64,000 bases of DNA, taken from positions 310,001 to 374,000 of the forward strand of contig JAPQWV010000407.1 in the NCBI GenBank assembly GCA_027422505.1, in the 5' to 3' direction. Positions 1 to 11,388 of the stretch are shown here, piece by piece; within the stretch, counting starts at the first letter, position 1; each line of letters opens with the position of its first letter. The notes beneath the pieces were generated by a model. That model saw only the letters and a list, made by a program, of their open reading frames with translations, did not search any database and had not been told where the DNA came from. The position numbers were made by a program, and so were the translations under genes. This stretch comes from Craterostigma plantagineum. Its lineage: Eukaryota > Streptophyta > Magnoliopsida > Lamiales > Linderniaceae.

Positions 1-174
1 ACCCGATTATTCATAGGATCGATCAACGAAGAAAAGCGAATCCCTCTAATTTTTTTTAATGTATGATATCCTGATAACAGAGCAATACAGTAGCTTGCTG
101 TCTTTTCTATATAAAAGTAACTAATGGTTGCTGTGCTGATAATTATCATTTCACCATATATTAATATTTTTCTA

Positions 175-500
175 GGGGATTTTACATAAGTACCCTGTCA
201 GAATAAATTTTTTGCACATTGGTACATGCCCGCCGCAAGGTACATCATATCACACATTTAGGTATCATAGAGAAACGTATTGCCGTACGTAATACAACTA
301 GTAAATGGTATCATCACATAGTCAGCCGCATGGTACCGTACGGAACATATATAGATATCATATATGAGTACCATATAACTGCGTGACGTGGACGCAACAC
401 ACATATAAAAAAGTACGTCAAGACCGGGAAAATGGTACGCACATTCGAACGAGTATTTATATAAAAAAATTGCTGACATGTGTACTCACTGCAAATTCTT
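175..500. repeat. Diverged copy of dispersed repeat family A
   Basis: This stretch carries repeated GGTAC-centred blocks. One reads like the start of the better copy that follows: a GTACCCTGTCAGAATAAA-type block, then 'ttttttgcacattggtac', then a 'gccgcaaggtacatcat' block. It is AT-rich and non-coding. Short open frames on the minus strand here have no protein-like composition. The copy is degenerate and its ends are not clear. Confidence 0.45.
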
Positions 501-559
501 TTATACAATCGGATATTTTCCTACCACCATTTTTCTAAGATTATATATATTATTATGTA

Positions 560-985
560 GGGTCTTTACAAATAAGTACCCATCTGGATAAAAACTTGTA
601 ATTTAGTACCCTGTCAGGATTTTTTTATATGTAGGTACCTAACAGAATAAATTGTTTGCACATAGGTACCCGATCCCCGAAAGTACATCATACAACACAT
701 TTGGGTATCCTATATCAACACATTTTGGTACTCTATATAACAGAAATAGTACGACGTATGCTATATTTAGGTACGCCCTATGTAACACACATGTATGCCG
801 TAGGTACGACGTATGCTATATATTTAAGTACCCTATATCAACGTGTTATGGTACGCAATATACACAGGAAGGTACGACATGACTAAAAAAACTGGTAAAA
901 ATTAAATCGGGTACCTATCTGTAAAATTTTCTGATATGGGTACCTATGTGTAAAACATTTTATCCAACTGAGTATTTTTCTATTG
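560..985 (+). repeat. Dispersed repeat family A, reference copy
   Basis: This non-coding repeat of about 425 bp begins 'gggtctttaca' and ends near 'gagtatttttctat'. It is built of many short GGTAC or GTACC blocks separated by about 30 bp ('tatatcaacacattt', 'gttatggtacgc', 'ggtacgacatgact'). Recognisable copies recur at 54838-55200 in the same orientation and at 51695-52118 and 56331-56668 inverted. No protein coding, target duplication or clear terminal inverted repeat was seen. It is probably a non-autonomous DNA element. Confidence 0.7.
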
Positions 986-1002
986 ATTCACCTATTATTG
1001 TA

Positions 1003-1020
1003 TATATATATATATATATA
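1003..1020. repeat. (TA)n microsatellite
   Basis: An uninterrupted TA dinucleotide run of about 18 bp lies 75 bp upstream of the first gene's ATG. It could serve as a TATA-like region for that locus, but it is too simple to call a promoter. Confidence 0.7.
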
Positions 1021-1096
1021 GCTTCGTCAAAATCACCGCCCGCGAACAAAAAAGCAAAGCCAGTCAATTTGCGGGCACGAAATTAGAACAGCCGAC

Positions 1097-2590
1097 ATGG
1101 CGCCTCTGCCATTGTTGAGCCAAGCAAGCTCAAGCTCCTTGCTTTCGTCCACCCATCACCGTTCCCTGCAATTCGCGAACCCTATTCCGCCTCTATTCGC
1201 CAAAAGCCGCCCCAAGTTTAACGCCGTCAGTCTCCGCGGAATCCGCACACCTCTCGCGGCGGCCACGAACCAGGACGCCGTCAGCTCCTCCGAAGGTTCT
1301 TCGACGTATTATTATTCGACGACTGCTGTTCCTCTGAGGGACATTGATGGGCGGCAGAAATCGTATGTGCCTGAGATTTCCTTTTGGGGGCAAGAGGATT
1401 TGAATCTCGAAGGGGTTATTCAGTTTGAGAAGCCTAACAGTTCAGCTTCTCTTCTCGCGAAATGGGGGTATGCTTTTGCAAACTTATGCACTTGCTCGTG
1501 GTTTTCTTTGTATGGCTAGTTTGATATAAAATATGCTTTTTGAAACTTTATTTACGTTATAATAAGCTCCTTTAGTCCACTTTTACGGTTGGGCAAGCTA
1601 AGTTCTGACGTTGGTGTGTTTGTGATTGTATGTAATTTCAGGTGACGTTAGAAGATTGTTTCGTTTGCTTAGTTACTATTTTTGGACTTCTAAGCCGTGT
1701 ATGTGAAATTCCAATGCCCATATAAAGTTGCAGTCTTCAATTTCACATGATTTGTTCTAACGAAAACAGGGGATTGTAAGTAATTCCTTATTTTCCTGAA
1801 AGTATCAGCTGTGTATTTGCTATGGTGGTATTGTAAGTCTCTAAATGAACCATATCAGTGCTCATATGGACATCATAAACCTATCATAATTGCTTTCATG
1901 AATGTGTGTATTTATATAACTATATATTTTCATGCATCCTTTTGATCTTAATCGGGCGTGAAAACTGCAGTCTCTTGGCATTGTTAGCCAGTGGTGATGT
2001 AGCAGCTTTGCTCTTATTCTCTTCTATTGGGAGGTTTAGCCATGGATTCTCCGTTTTCAACTTGGAAACACTCAACACAGCCGACCCTTTTCTTGCTGGT
2101 ATCATCTCTGAGAGAGCTATGTTTATAATTATATATGCCTTTATGAATATTTATAATCCTTATGCTTGATGAATAGGCTGGTTCTTGAGCGCTTATTTTC
2201 TTGGGGGATATGGAGACGAAGGCCAAGGAAAGAGTGGTCGATGGAAAGCTGTGGCTGCTGCTGCCAAGTCATGGTAATTGGGTATTACGGTAATAATTAG
2301 ACTCACCATCCCATTGTCAATAAGCGTACTTATTACAATAAGTTCATGCATTGAATTTCCAGATTTTGTTCTGTAATCACAGTTGGGAATAATCATAAGG
2401 GCATTTACTGTTGGCCACATACCACCAATGAGTTTCATCACCGTCACCATGGAAAGTACAGCCGTGTTGCTCATAGGCTGGAGAGCTTTGCTTTTCAGCA
2501 TTTTCCCTAAACGATGAAGAGAAGCTGAAGAGCGATCACACTTGTAAAAAAGGAAGCCCTTTTCGAACTTTTTAAGGTACTTCAACTAAT
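1097..2590 (+). pseudogene. Decayed plastid-targeted DUF3054-family membrane protein gene
   Basis: The exons read 1097-1467, 1971-2098, 2177-2289 and 2393-about 2590. The first part is a Ser-rich N terminus typical of a chloroplast transit peptide. It is followed by 'LLALLASGDVAALLLF' and 'ADPFLAGWFLSAYFLGG', which match the bacterial and plastid DUF3054 family of small integral membrane proteins of unknown function. Exons 1-3 join in phase. The gene then breaks. In the third exon TGG is followed by TAA (2275-2277) where the family continues W-A/V-x-G. In the fourth exon the conserved 'GHIPPMSF' and 'LLIGWRALLFSIFP' are followed by a stop. The expected 'NDEEK' and 'GSPFEL' segments appear only after shifting frame twice. 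At least three lesions in about 300 bp suggest a pseudogene. Clustered sequencing error is the alternative. The family assignment is from memory of its motifs. Confidence 0.75.
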
Positions 2591-4080
2591 GGTTTGTGAT
2601 GCCTTTTTTAGTGTACTTTGACTGCTGACGTCGTTGGTAAGAAAGAAGATGGTGAGGAGATGATCGATTGAGGTAAAGACCTTGGACATTTTGTGGTCCT
2701 ATCCCTATTCGAGTGAAATTGATAGTCACGTTACTATATACTAAGAAGATATCATTTTCTGGTGTCAAGAAATGTGCGTTATATATATGTATATATATAT
2801 ATATTGAAGGTAGTTAATATTTGTTTCGCTGTCATCTACTTGTAATTTGCACCGCTTCTACATATTCAAACATTTCTTTGATCCGTGAAATGATACTGAG
2901 CTAAGAAGAGTTCTCCGTGGCATTCATCAGATGCATATCTTTACAGACAATCATTTCCACAGCATTTAGCATTGAAAGCTTCACCCTGAAAAACAGTAGT
3001 TGGTAGTGTAAGAAGAATACCGAAAAAAAGGGAAAAATACGAACGAAAAAACAAAAACCCAAATTCCCACACATTATTATTGTCGGTGTATTCCATTTTC
3101 TATCTTGTTTACTTATCTTATTGCAATCCCTTCGCATCCAAAACCTCGTTCATTGGTTTCACTGTGTTTGTTCTTACATTTGTTTTTTGTTCTTATCTCC
3201 TCATTCCCAAGACCCAAACAAAAAACATCCCATTACATCTCGTCCCCCAATAATTCTTTGAAGAATATTAAAATATGTTTTTCTGTAATCTTCTTTCCTT
3301 TTGCTCTTTCGGTGGAAAATGTATTTGAAGGGGTTTTTGTCTGGTGTGGTAAGGTATGGGATATTGATCTATCTCTCTCTGTCTCTCTGGTCTCTACACA
3401 CTCATATACAGAACGTGCTGTCCCGTTTTTTATCTATTAATTTATTAGTGTTTGGCGTATAAATTTATATATTTATTTCGAATTCTCTGATTTAATTTAG
3501 TTGTATGTTGGAGAATTGATATCATAGACGTGTTGAGCTGTCACGTCCTTCCTTTCCCCCCCACCAAGAATTAAATATAAAGAAATTAAAACATATATTG
3601 TGCATCTTTATCATTTCTAGTATAGCATGTTTATCGAACTTCGCTGCAAGCTGTAACTGAACGTACTGCTGTTAGAAACCTTTTTGTACGGCTCCTCTTT
3701 TTGCTTTTCTCATCTCTGTGAACGCATTAAGTTTCTTTGATCTGTAATAGATGCTTGGGTTCACTTCCATTATCTCTATCTTCATGTACTCTTACTTCTA
3801 CAGCTAAGCTACTAAAACATCCTTAAATGCTTCGAAGCCTTGTCTTATATCCTCAACCTTATCCGAATTACAGCTTGATAGCACTGAGGATCTCCACGAT
3901 CTTTGATGCATTTCATCAGCATACCCAAATTGGGTGTTATTCAATGCACTGAAGTGTTTCTTCTCCATTGCTGCTTTCCCTCTCTTCAAAAGCTTCAACC
4001 TTTCGCCGTTTTTCTTGAAACCCATTTGAGATTTTGAGTTAATTATCCGAGCTTTATTTTTTTTCTTACACAGAACATCA
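2591..4080. other. Intergenic region and CSLC upstream leader
   Basis: No gene is clearly supported here. The stretch 3110-3420 is pyrimidine-rich with a CT-rich tract. A splice-acceptor-like 'cttacacag' lies 8 bp upstream of the CSLC ATG, so the CSLC 5' leader may be spliced. A 73-codon reading frame on the minus strand (3804-4025) has protein-like composition but no recognised family. It is discussed in the findings. Confidence 0.5.
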
Positions 4081-6531
4081 ATGGCTCCATCTCTCTATTG
4101 GTGGGCCAAGGAGACGAGCGGCGGCGGCGCCACGCCGGTCGTCGTCAAAATGGAGAACCCGAACAACTGGTCAATGGTGGAGCTCAACTCCGAGGACGAC
4201 GAACTCGCCTGCTCGCCGAACGACGCCGTTCCGAAGGGCGCGCGCAACAGAAACGCCAAGCAGCTCACGTGGGTCATCTTCCTCAAGGCCCACAAGGCCG
4301 CCGGAGTATTCACCTCCATCGCCTCCGCCGTTCGCCGCCGCTTCACCTCTGGACGCACCGACGCGGGCGACACCTCGGCGGCCGAGAACCAAGCCGTGAA
4401 GGCCAGGTTCTACGGCTTTATAAAGGTGCTCCTTTCACTGTCCCTCATGCTCCTCGCGTTCGAGCTCTGTGCTTATTACCAAGGCTGGAACTTCGCCGGC
4501 GCCGCCGCCTCCGATCTGAACTTACAGTACCTGTACGGACTGAGGAGCGGCTTCAGCGTTAAGGCCGCGTTTGATTCCGTCTATTCTCGGTGGGTCTTGG
4601 TCAGGGTTCAGTACTTGGCTCCACCGCTTCAGTTTCTGTCCAACATGTGTATAGTTCTGTTCATAATACAGAGCTTGGATAGATTAATCCTCTGTTTGGG
4701 GTGTTTTTGGATTAAGCTGAGGAAGATTAAGCCTATCGCCAAACAGGGCCTTATGGATCTTGAATCTGGGGATAAAGATGGATACTTTCCCATGGTCTTA
4801 GTTCAGATACCTATGTGCAACGAAAAAGAGGTATTTTTATTACCAAGAATGTTGTTACAGCTTGTTGAAGTTAGCATAAACTAATCTGCTCTTATTCTCA
4901 GGTCTATCAGCAGTCAATAGCTGCTGTATGCGAATTAGATTGGCCTAAAGATCGAATCTTGATTCAAATATTGGACGATTCAGACGATCCCACGACACAG
5001 CATTTGATCGGAGACGAAGTTCGCAAATGGCGGCAGAACGGCGTAAACATAATTTACAGACACAGAGTGATCAGAGAAGGGTACAAAGCCGGGAATCTAA
5101 AGTCTGCGATGAAATGCGGCTACGTCAAGGATTACGAGTTCGTAGTCATACTTCGACGCAGATTTCCAGCCCTACCCCGACTTTCTCAAGAAAACCGTCC
5201 CCTATTTTAAGGTAACTAAACTTTCGAGCGAAACGTTTGTCCAAATTCGGGCTTTCTTTTAATTCAGAAAGTTGCGTTTTTAGGACAATGAGGAGCTGGG
5301 ATTAGTTCAGGCGAGGTGGTCGTTCGTCAACAAGGACGAAAACCTCCTTACGAGGCTGCAACTCATCAACTTGGCGTTTCACTTCGAAGTCGAACAGCAA
5401 GTGAACGGAATTTTCCTCAACTTCTTCGGTTTCAATGGGACGGCCGGCGTTTGGCGAATAAAAGCCTTAGAACAGTCGGGCGGTTGGCTCGAGCGAACCA
5501 CCGTCGAGGATATGGATATTGCCGTCAGGGCGCACCTCCACGGCTGGAAATTCATATTCCTCAACGACGTCGAGGTATTAACTTCGAAAAAAAAAAGTAT
5601 CATTTCTCGATAATCGAGTATCTATTATTCCTAAACCTTCGTTCGCTTTTTTTCCCCCCAAAATTTTAGTGTCAGTGCGAATTGCCTGAATCCTACGAGG
5701 CGTACCGAAAGCAGCAGCACAGATGGCATTCTGGGCCTATGCAGCTGTTCCGCCTATGCCTGCCCGCCATTATCCGATCGAAGGTGCGCCTAAAATAAAC
5801 ATTTTTCTCGGAGCGTTCGCTGCGCTTTCTTTTTTTTTTTTCCTAACGAAGAAGGGTCTCATTCGTCGTCGCCGTCGCAGGTAAGCGTACCGAAGAAGCT
5901 GAACATGATATTCCTCTTCTTCCTCCTACGAAAGCTGATCCTGCCATTTTACTCTTTTACCCTCTTCTGCATAATCCTACCCATGACCATGTTCGTCCCC
6001 GAGGCGACCCTACCCCCGTGGGTCGTGTGCTACATACCCGCGACAATGTCCTTCTTGAACATACTGCCCGCCCCGAAATCCTTTCCCTTCATAGTCCCTT
6101 ACCTACTCTTCGAAAACACAATGTCGGTCACAAAGTTCAACGCAATGGTCTCGGGTCTTTTCCAGCTGGGGAGCGCCTACGAGTGGGTTGTTACTAAGAA
6201 GACGGGCCGTTCTTCCGAGGGCGATTTGGTAAATCTCGTCGGTAGGGAGGAGCGATTGACGGGTCGGGCCCAGCGGGCCGGTTCGGAGCCCGATTTGGAG
6301 GGGGTGAGGGCTGAGGAGGAAAGGCGACGGGGAATGGATGATGAGAAGAAGAAGAGGAAGCACAATAGGATTTATACGAAGGAGTTGGCGTTGGCCCTTC
6401 TTTTGCTGACGGCTTCGTTGAGGAGCTATTTGTCGGCGCAAGGGCTTCATTTCTACTTCCTTTTGTTTCAAGGGACGGCGTTTTTGCTCGTGGGCTTGGA
6501 TCTGATCGGCGAGCAGCGGGCCGAGGAGTGA
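4081..6531 (+). CDS. CSLC: Cellulose synthase-like C (xyloglucan beta-1,4-glucan synthase), one-base frameshift
   Basis: This is a GT2-family Golgi enzyme that polymerises UDP-glucose into the glucan backbone of xyloglucan. Exons are 4081-4830, 4902-5211, 5284-5574, 5670-5783 and 5881-6531, the five-exon plan of CSLC genes. The protein would be about 704 residues, normal for the family. It starts '[11 protein letters not shown]', with a hydrophobic span near residue 120. The first catalytic Asp lies in 'ILDDSDD', the TED-type motif in 'TTVEDMDIA' and the Q-x-x-R-W motif in 'KQQHRW', with several C-terminal membrane spans. One extra base near 5150 shifts the frame exactly at the second catalytic motif (F-D-A-D-F-Q-P). 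Read as is, exon 2 ends in a stop after 'RPLF'. Dropping one base restores the family sequence through the rest of the gene. Either a recent null allele or an assembly error explains this. It most resembles the CSLC5/6/12 subgroup. Confidence 0.9.
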
Positions 6532-9500
6532 TTTGGGGGTATTTCGGGATTTTATATGTTATGATGGGTAATAAGAAAGAAAAAAAAATCGTGTCTTTGT
6601 GCGAATGATCAACCACAGAATGCTTGCATGCATGCATGGATCAGTATAGTAGTCGGTTTCTTAGGATTCTTTTGTTCTTTTTCTTTCTTTCTAAGTAAGA
6701 TATTCTTTTGTAAGAATGTTAACCTGGGTTCGGAAATGTAATCAAATGTTTCTTTTTTTCTTTCTTGGGATTATCTGAAAGTATAGTGATATGCATTGAA
6801 TAAGGGGCTCGTAAAGGAGAACGACCGCTCAACGGATCTTTCGCATGTGATGCGCTGTGTTCGTACCTTACATACACATATGTAAATAATAAAGCCTTCA
6901 CCGCTGGCCTAACGATTTAATAATGGTAACTATATTTCATGATTTTATGCACTTTTTTATGGCGTTTGGTGGAAGATAGACAGAGTTTGGGATGCATTAT
7001 ATGTATATATATTAAATAAAATGTGCATTGATTAGGGCCCCATTTTCAATCGAGTGGTTAATTATTATTTTGGACCCTTGAAAAGATTTTGTGTTGTGAA
7101 TTGTGATACACGTGAAAGGCTGTGACATTTGTTTTTGTTTTAGGAACAACATGCATTTTTGCATGTTCTCACGGACCACCTTAATTACACTATGGGGTCC
7201 GGAAATTAAATTTTGAAAATTGAAATATTTTACTTTGCAAATTGAAATATTTTACCTGCTCGTGTTACTTGTAAAAATTGACAAATAACGACAAAGTAGT
7301 GTTGTCACACGTTCTTGATTCCTCATATTGTTCCATCCATCATACATAATCACGAAAGATTAATATGAAGTATATAGATAGATTCCTCCTTTAAATAATA
7401 AAAGATTACGAAAACAAAGTATATCTTTGCCGAGAGGCCCAATTACCAACTTTGGAGCAAATCTTCAATTCATTTGTGTGCTCGACAGAAAACAAAATAT
7501 ATAGTATACGTATAGTGATATGTTTTCAATCTTTGCCAAGAATTGTCGAGACAGAAGATGATAATTATACATCACTCATCGTGCCTGTGTTTTTTTTTTA
7601 TGTCTATGTATGTACATACGTGTCAATTGTTACTACATGCGTTCTTCGATATTGTCCAATTTCAAGCAAAGAGGGGCCCTGCCTTTGGTGAGAAGTTAGT
7701 GTGTGTGTGTGTGTGTGTGTAGTAAGTCAATCCTTCATGTGAAGTTAGGAAAACTGTAAAATCAGTTCCAGAAACACTTAAAATCTATAGACAACATAAT
7801 GTGAAAGGTCGAAAGTGGAAGAAGAAGACACTGTTCCTTGGATAATGATATAGGAAAACTGATTACATATATACCGTATATGATAATAATATTAATAATA
7901 ATAAGAAGAAGAAACACAAACAGATATTTGTTGGGTTTATAGGGACTGTCGTCGTCCTTTCAAGACATTGTGCACGCAATAACTGAACTGGCATTAGAGT
8001 AGGTTATCTATTTTAACTGTCTATACAAGACATAGGTACATAATATTTCCTTCTCTATTTTCAATATTTAATGCCGTAAAACCATCATCAAGAAAAGAGG
8101 TAATAAGTAGCCTTATAAACGTGTGTTCCCCATATAAAAAACAATTAGTTGACAAATTTGTTAAGGGTAATTCTATTTAGACCCCCTTAGATTCTATTTA
8201 GACCCCCTATTAATTATCACACAATTAATTGTAGCATTAATAATGATGTTTTTGACCAGATATTAATTAACTAAAATTTGAGGAATTTTTCCATTTGAAC
8301 GTCTATAATCAACTCTTTATTCTTAACTTTTATTATTGTAATTATATCATCACAAGAAAATATGATGGCTATTATTATTATAAAATTACTCTCATCTAAA
8401 CATCCTCGTCATAAATATTTGGAGGTAAAATGAGTTGGCAAAATAACCATGGGGAATTTTGGCACCCCTCTAGTCACCATTTTTACCCCTGTTTAATTAG
8501 TAACGATGTTACGGTGCAAGTTCTTTGTTAAATATGTTCTTTTATGTAACTGTAATATTTAAATTGGAAAGAATAATGTCAATATTATCTCAACTTCTCA
8601 TAAATATTTTATTTATAGTTTTTGTAAAAATGTAAATATGGCAACATTACATATTTATTAGAGTTGATTACTACGTAAAAATTTGATTACTACAGATTGG
8701 TGTATGTTATATGGATTGTATTAACAACTTTGCTAACGATAATGTTATATTTGAATAATTTCCAATGATTTCTATTTGTATGTTTATTCATATTAATATT
8801 GAAAACTTTGAATATATTAAAATTTTCAGTTACGTGTACATTTTTATAGTTTAAAATTTAATAAGAATTAATAATCAAGTTAGGGAAAAAATTAGTAATA
8901 AATAATAATTAATGCTTTATATCCAACGAGTAATACAAAAAAAATAATAATAAATAAAATTAAATATTGTTGAATACAAGGTAAGAGAAGTGTTAAATTT
9001 AATAACTTTTACTGATTCCAAAGTTATTTTCACCCCCCAAAGGGGGTGCCAATAGTAGTACCCATTTGTTAATTGTACAGTGTGCTTAGCATATTAAAAG
9101 TATATACACTTTTTTCAAAGTCAAATATTTCAGTCTTGAAAGATGATATGATGAAATCACTTCTGATATTTTATTAGCAAGTGCGCTGCCATTATTATCT
9201 TATTCGCCTATATGAAAACATTGTGCTAAATGAAACACACATCTAGGGTTTATATAATTTACGGATATAAATATAATATGTATATACATATATATACATA
9301 CGATGTGACTATGGTTTTTATATATAGAGGAAGCATCGAAACATAGTTCAATTTAAATTTCAAACAGCATAAATGAGTGAGGCACTACGTGTCAGTATAT
9401 CATCAGATCAGTTGGGATGAAGTTGTGGATAGGTATGGGAGCTTTCTAATTGATTAGGTTAGGCAGCAGTTTCTTACAAACAGAAAACTGAATTTCTGTT

Positions 9501-9727
9501 TCTTATAGAATTATAAGTCGGTTAAATGATGGGCCTTTTATTGAAGTTAAATGGAAGCCATCGTGTTTATTTGACTATGTTTATCCACAGTATCTTACAA
9601 TCATGCATGCTTGTGTATACATACATACACGCCGTCGTAACCCTAGAAAAACATGAAATAAACGTGTCTACTATCTATCCTTTGACTAAATTCATCGACT
9701 AAATTAATCTTTTTCAAGTATATCACA
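6532..9727. other. AT-rich intergenic region
   Basis: No gene is supported here. The region holds a (TG)n run near 7701-7720, a short tandem duplication near 7208-7255 ('aattgaaatattttac' twice) and one candidate terminal-inverted-repeat element (8459-9052, listed separately). Short open frames have low-complexity, non-conserved translations. Confidence 0.6.
8459..9052. mobile_element. Candidate MITE with TTGGCACCCC termini
   Basis: The left end reads TTGGCACCCC (8459-8468) and the right end reads GGGGTGCCAA (9043-9052), a perfect 10-bp inverted pair. The span between is about 594 bp, very AT-rich and non-coding. I see no convincing target-site duplication, so this is tentative. Confidence 0.35.
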
Positions 9728-10280
9728 TACAACGAATGAACGAATGATGAAAGCGATTTCTCTGGCAATGCTATGTCTAAGTCATCAAGTGGCCAAGAGT
9801 CTTCTTACTTACTAGGATATGGCAAGAGTTTATGAGAAGAATCCATATCATCCCACCGAAAATCCACGCGGGATTATACATGGGACTCGTTGAAAATCAG
9901 GTTCGTATTAGATATATGTACATATATATGACTTTTGAATATGGAATGCAAAATATTAAATTACTATTTGGATTGAACAAGATGGGGATTAAGTGCTTGG
10001 AGAGTAATGCTGGATTGTTTTGTTGGGTTGATATATGAGACATTTGCTGGATGATAATCATAATAATTATGATGAATTTGCATCAGAATTGCTTCTATGG
10101 AAGACGATGGTTTACGAAGTTGGATTGAACGTGTCGCTGGGATCTTCGTGTCACTGCTTTGAACCGGGACGGTTTCGTGTGTGCTTTTCGAATATGGACG
10201 AAGAAACCCTAGAAGTTCCAATGAAGAGGATCATGGCCTTTGTTGTAGATTCCAGAAAAAAATGTTATCTAACTTTTTAG
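9728..10280 (+). pseudogene. ACC synthase fossil with catalytic core deleted
   Basis: Two separated pieces of a 1-aminocyclopropane-1-carboxylate synthase are visible. This is the PLP enzyme that makes the ethylene precursor. The first piece (about 9775-9900) reads 'GQESSYLLGYG' and then, in another frame, 'YEKNPYHPTENPRGII' and 'MGLVENQ'. These match the N-terminal 'SSYFLGW..YEKNPY' and 'MGLAENQ' of ACS4/5/8/9-type enzymes. The second piece (about 9964-10245) reads '[21 protein letters not shown]', then a 2-bp insertion, then 'RHLL', '[15 protein letters not shown]', '[11 protein letters not shown]' and 'EVPMKRI', the C-terminal end. Everything between, including the Schiff-base lysine region, is absent. 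There are at least two frameshifts. It cannot encode an enzyme. Confidence 0.85.
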
Positions 10281-11285
10281 TTTCTGATAGGTTGACGTTG
10301 GTTTTAGAAATAGGAAGTGAACTCCTACGAAAGGAGTGAAGCGAAGTACAAGTCGAGGCACGTGATACACGCTCTCCTAAAGACGAAATTGCCCCGCTAA
10401 TACCCACGGTTATGGCAAACGCCTCTGAGATACAACGACTTAAGTTTAGTGTATAGCGGTATCTCAAATACACTAAACTTCGGTGAACTTTACTCTTGTT
10501 TGGGACTCACAAACGAATGAACCCTATTCCACTATATGCTTACGAGTTTACAAAATGCAGAGAATGCTCTATTTTTTCTATCTTTTGAAATACTCACTCA
10601 TGTGGGGTATTTATATTAGTAGGGGTTCATCGCCAAACACCAAGTGTCATCAGGTACAAAAGATACCCTTTTGCATGTATATCTCCAAAAGTCATTATAT
10701 GTCTAAAGAAAAACACATTGTCTTATGTACCTTTTTGCCAATGTACCTCTTTGGTAACTTTTCAAATGTACCTCTATGTTCTTTTTACATATGCCTCTTA
10801 GAGTTAATCCCACACCTCTTTAATTCATTCACTTTACCTAACAACAAAGATAGTTGTTGAATAGAAAAAATTTGATTAAGTTTGGGAAGAGATCACTAGT
10901 TTGATAAGTTGAATATGGCACTAGCTCTAGTTATGCATTTAGTGCTTTACTTCTTTTCAATTTTACATTATGAAGGTTGTGTGTGTGTGTTTTATCGTAA
11001 AGGGTCAAAATAAATAGATATGTAAAAATAATAAATAATGTGGCAAACTAAAAATAATAAACTGCAGGAGATATGAAACACCGATATGGAGGGGACAATG
11101 TGAAGAGTCAAAATCCAATGAAAGTGAAACCACTATGAAAAGAACCATCGTTCACTATTTGCACAGTATTTTTTTTTTCGTCATTGAATAATTGAGAACA
11201 TATACAATACAAAATGGTAAACAGTGTATTGCTCTTTATTCGATGTTTGTACGGATGGGAATATATGGTAATAGCAGAAGGTTAG
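10281..11285. other. Intergenic, repeat-like but unidentified
   Basis: The stretch 10300-10860 has a higher GC content than its surroundings and looks like part of a dispersed repeat, possibly a retroelement fragment, because it reads as mosaic non-genic sequence. I could not define its ends or find a second copy in the window. The 125-codon open frame on the plus strand (10483-10860) lacks recognisable domains. Confidence 0.35.
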
Positions 11286-11293
11286 TATATAAG
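11285..11293 (+). promoter_or_regulatory. TATA box candidate for the EPFL gene
   Basis: A TATATAAG-type motif lies about 100 bp upstream of the EPFL start codon, a normal distance for a short plant 5' leader. Confidence 0.5.
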
Positions 11294-11388
11294 CTAGACG
11301 ACGAACTAGCCCCTCCATTTTTATCGCACATGGATGATTTTTAACTTATTCTTGCTTGTAAGAACGCTTCCACAGCTTAAGTTCAGTT

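Noticed and set aside
652..886. Two 76-codon frames in repeat family A
   Set aside because: The frames are not kept in the other copies of the repeat, so they are not coding.
4095..4562. Arg-rich frames overlapping CSLC exon 1
   Set aside because: Out-of-frame translations of a GC-rich exon; the CSLC frame carries the conserved sequence.
7452..7691. A 79-codon plus-strand frame near a (TG)n run
   Set aside because: Low-complexity composition, no family match and no promoter or splice support.
10483..10860. A 125-codon plus-strand frame downstream of the ACC synthase fossil
   Set aside because: Its aromatic-rich translation shows no domain, and the region looks like a repeat fragment.
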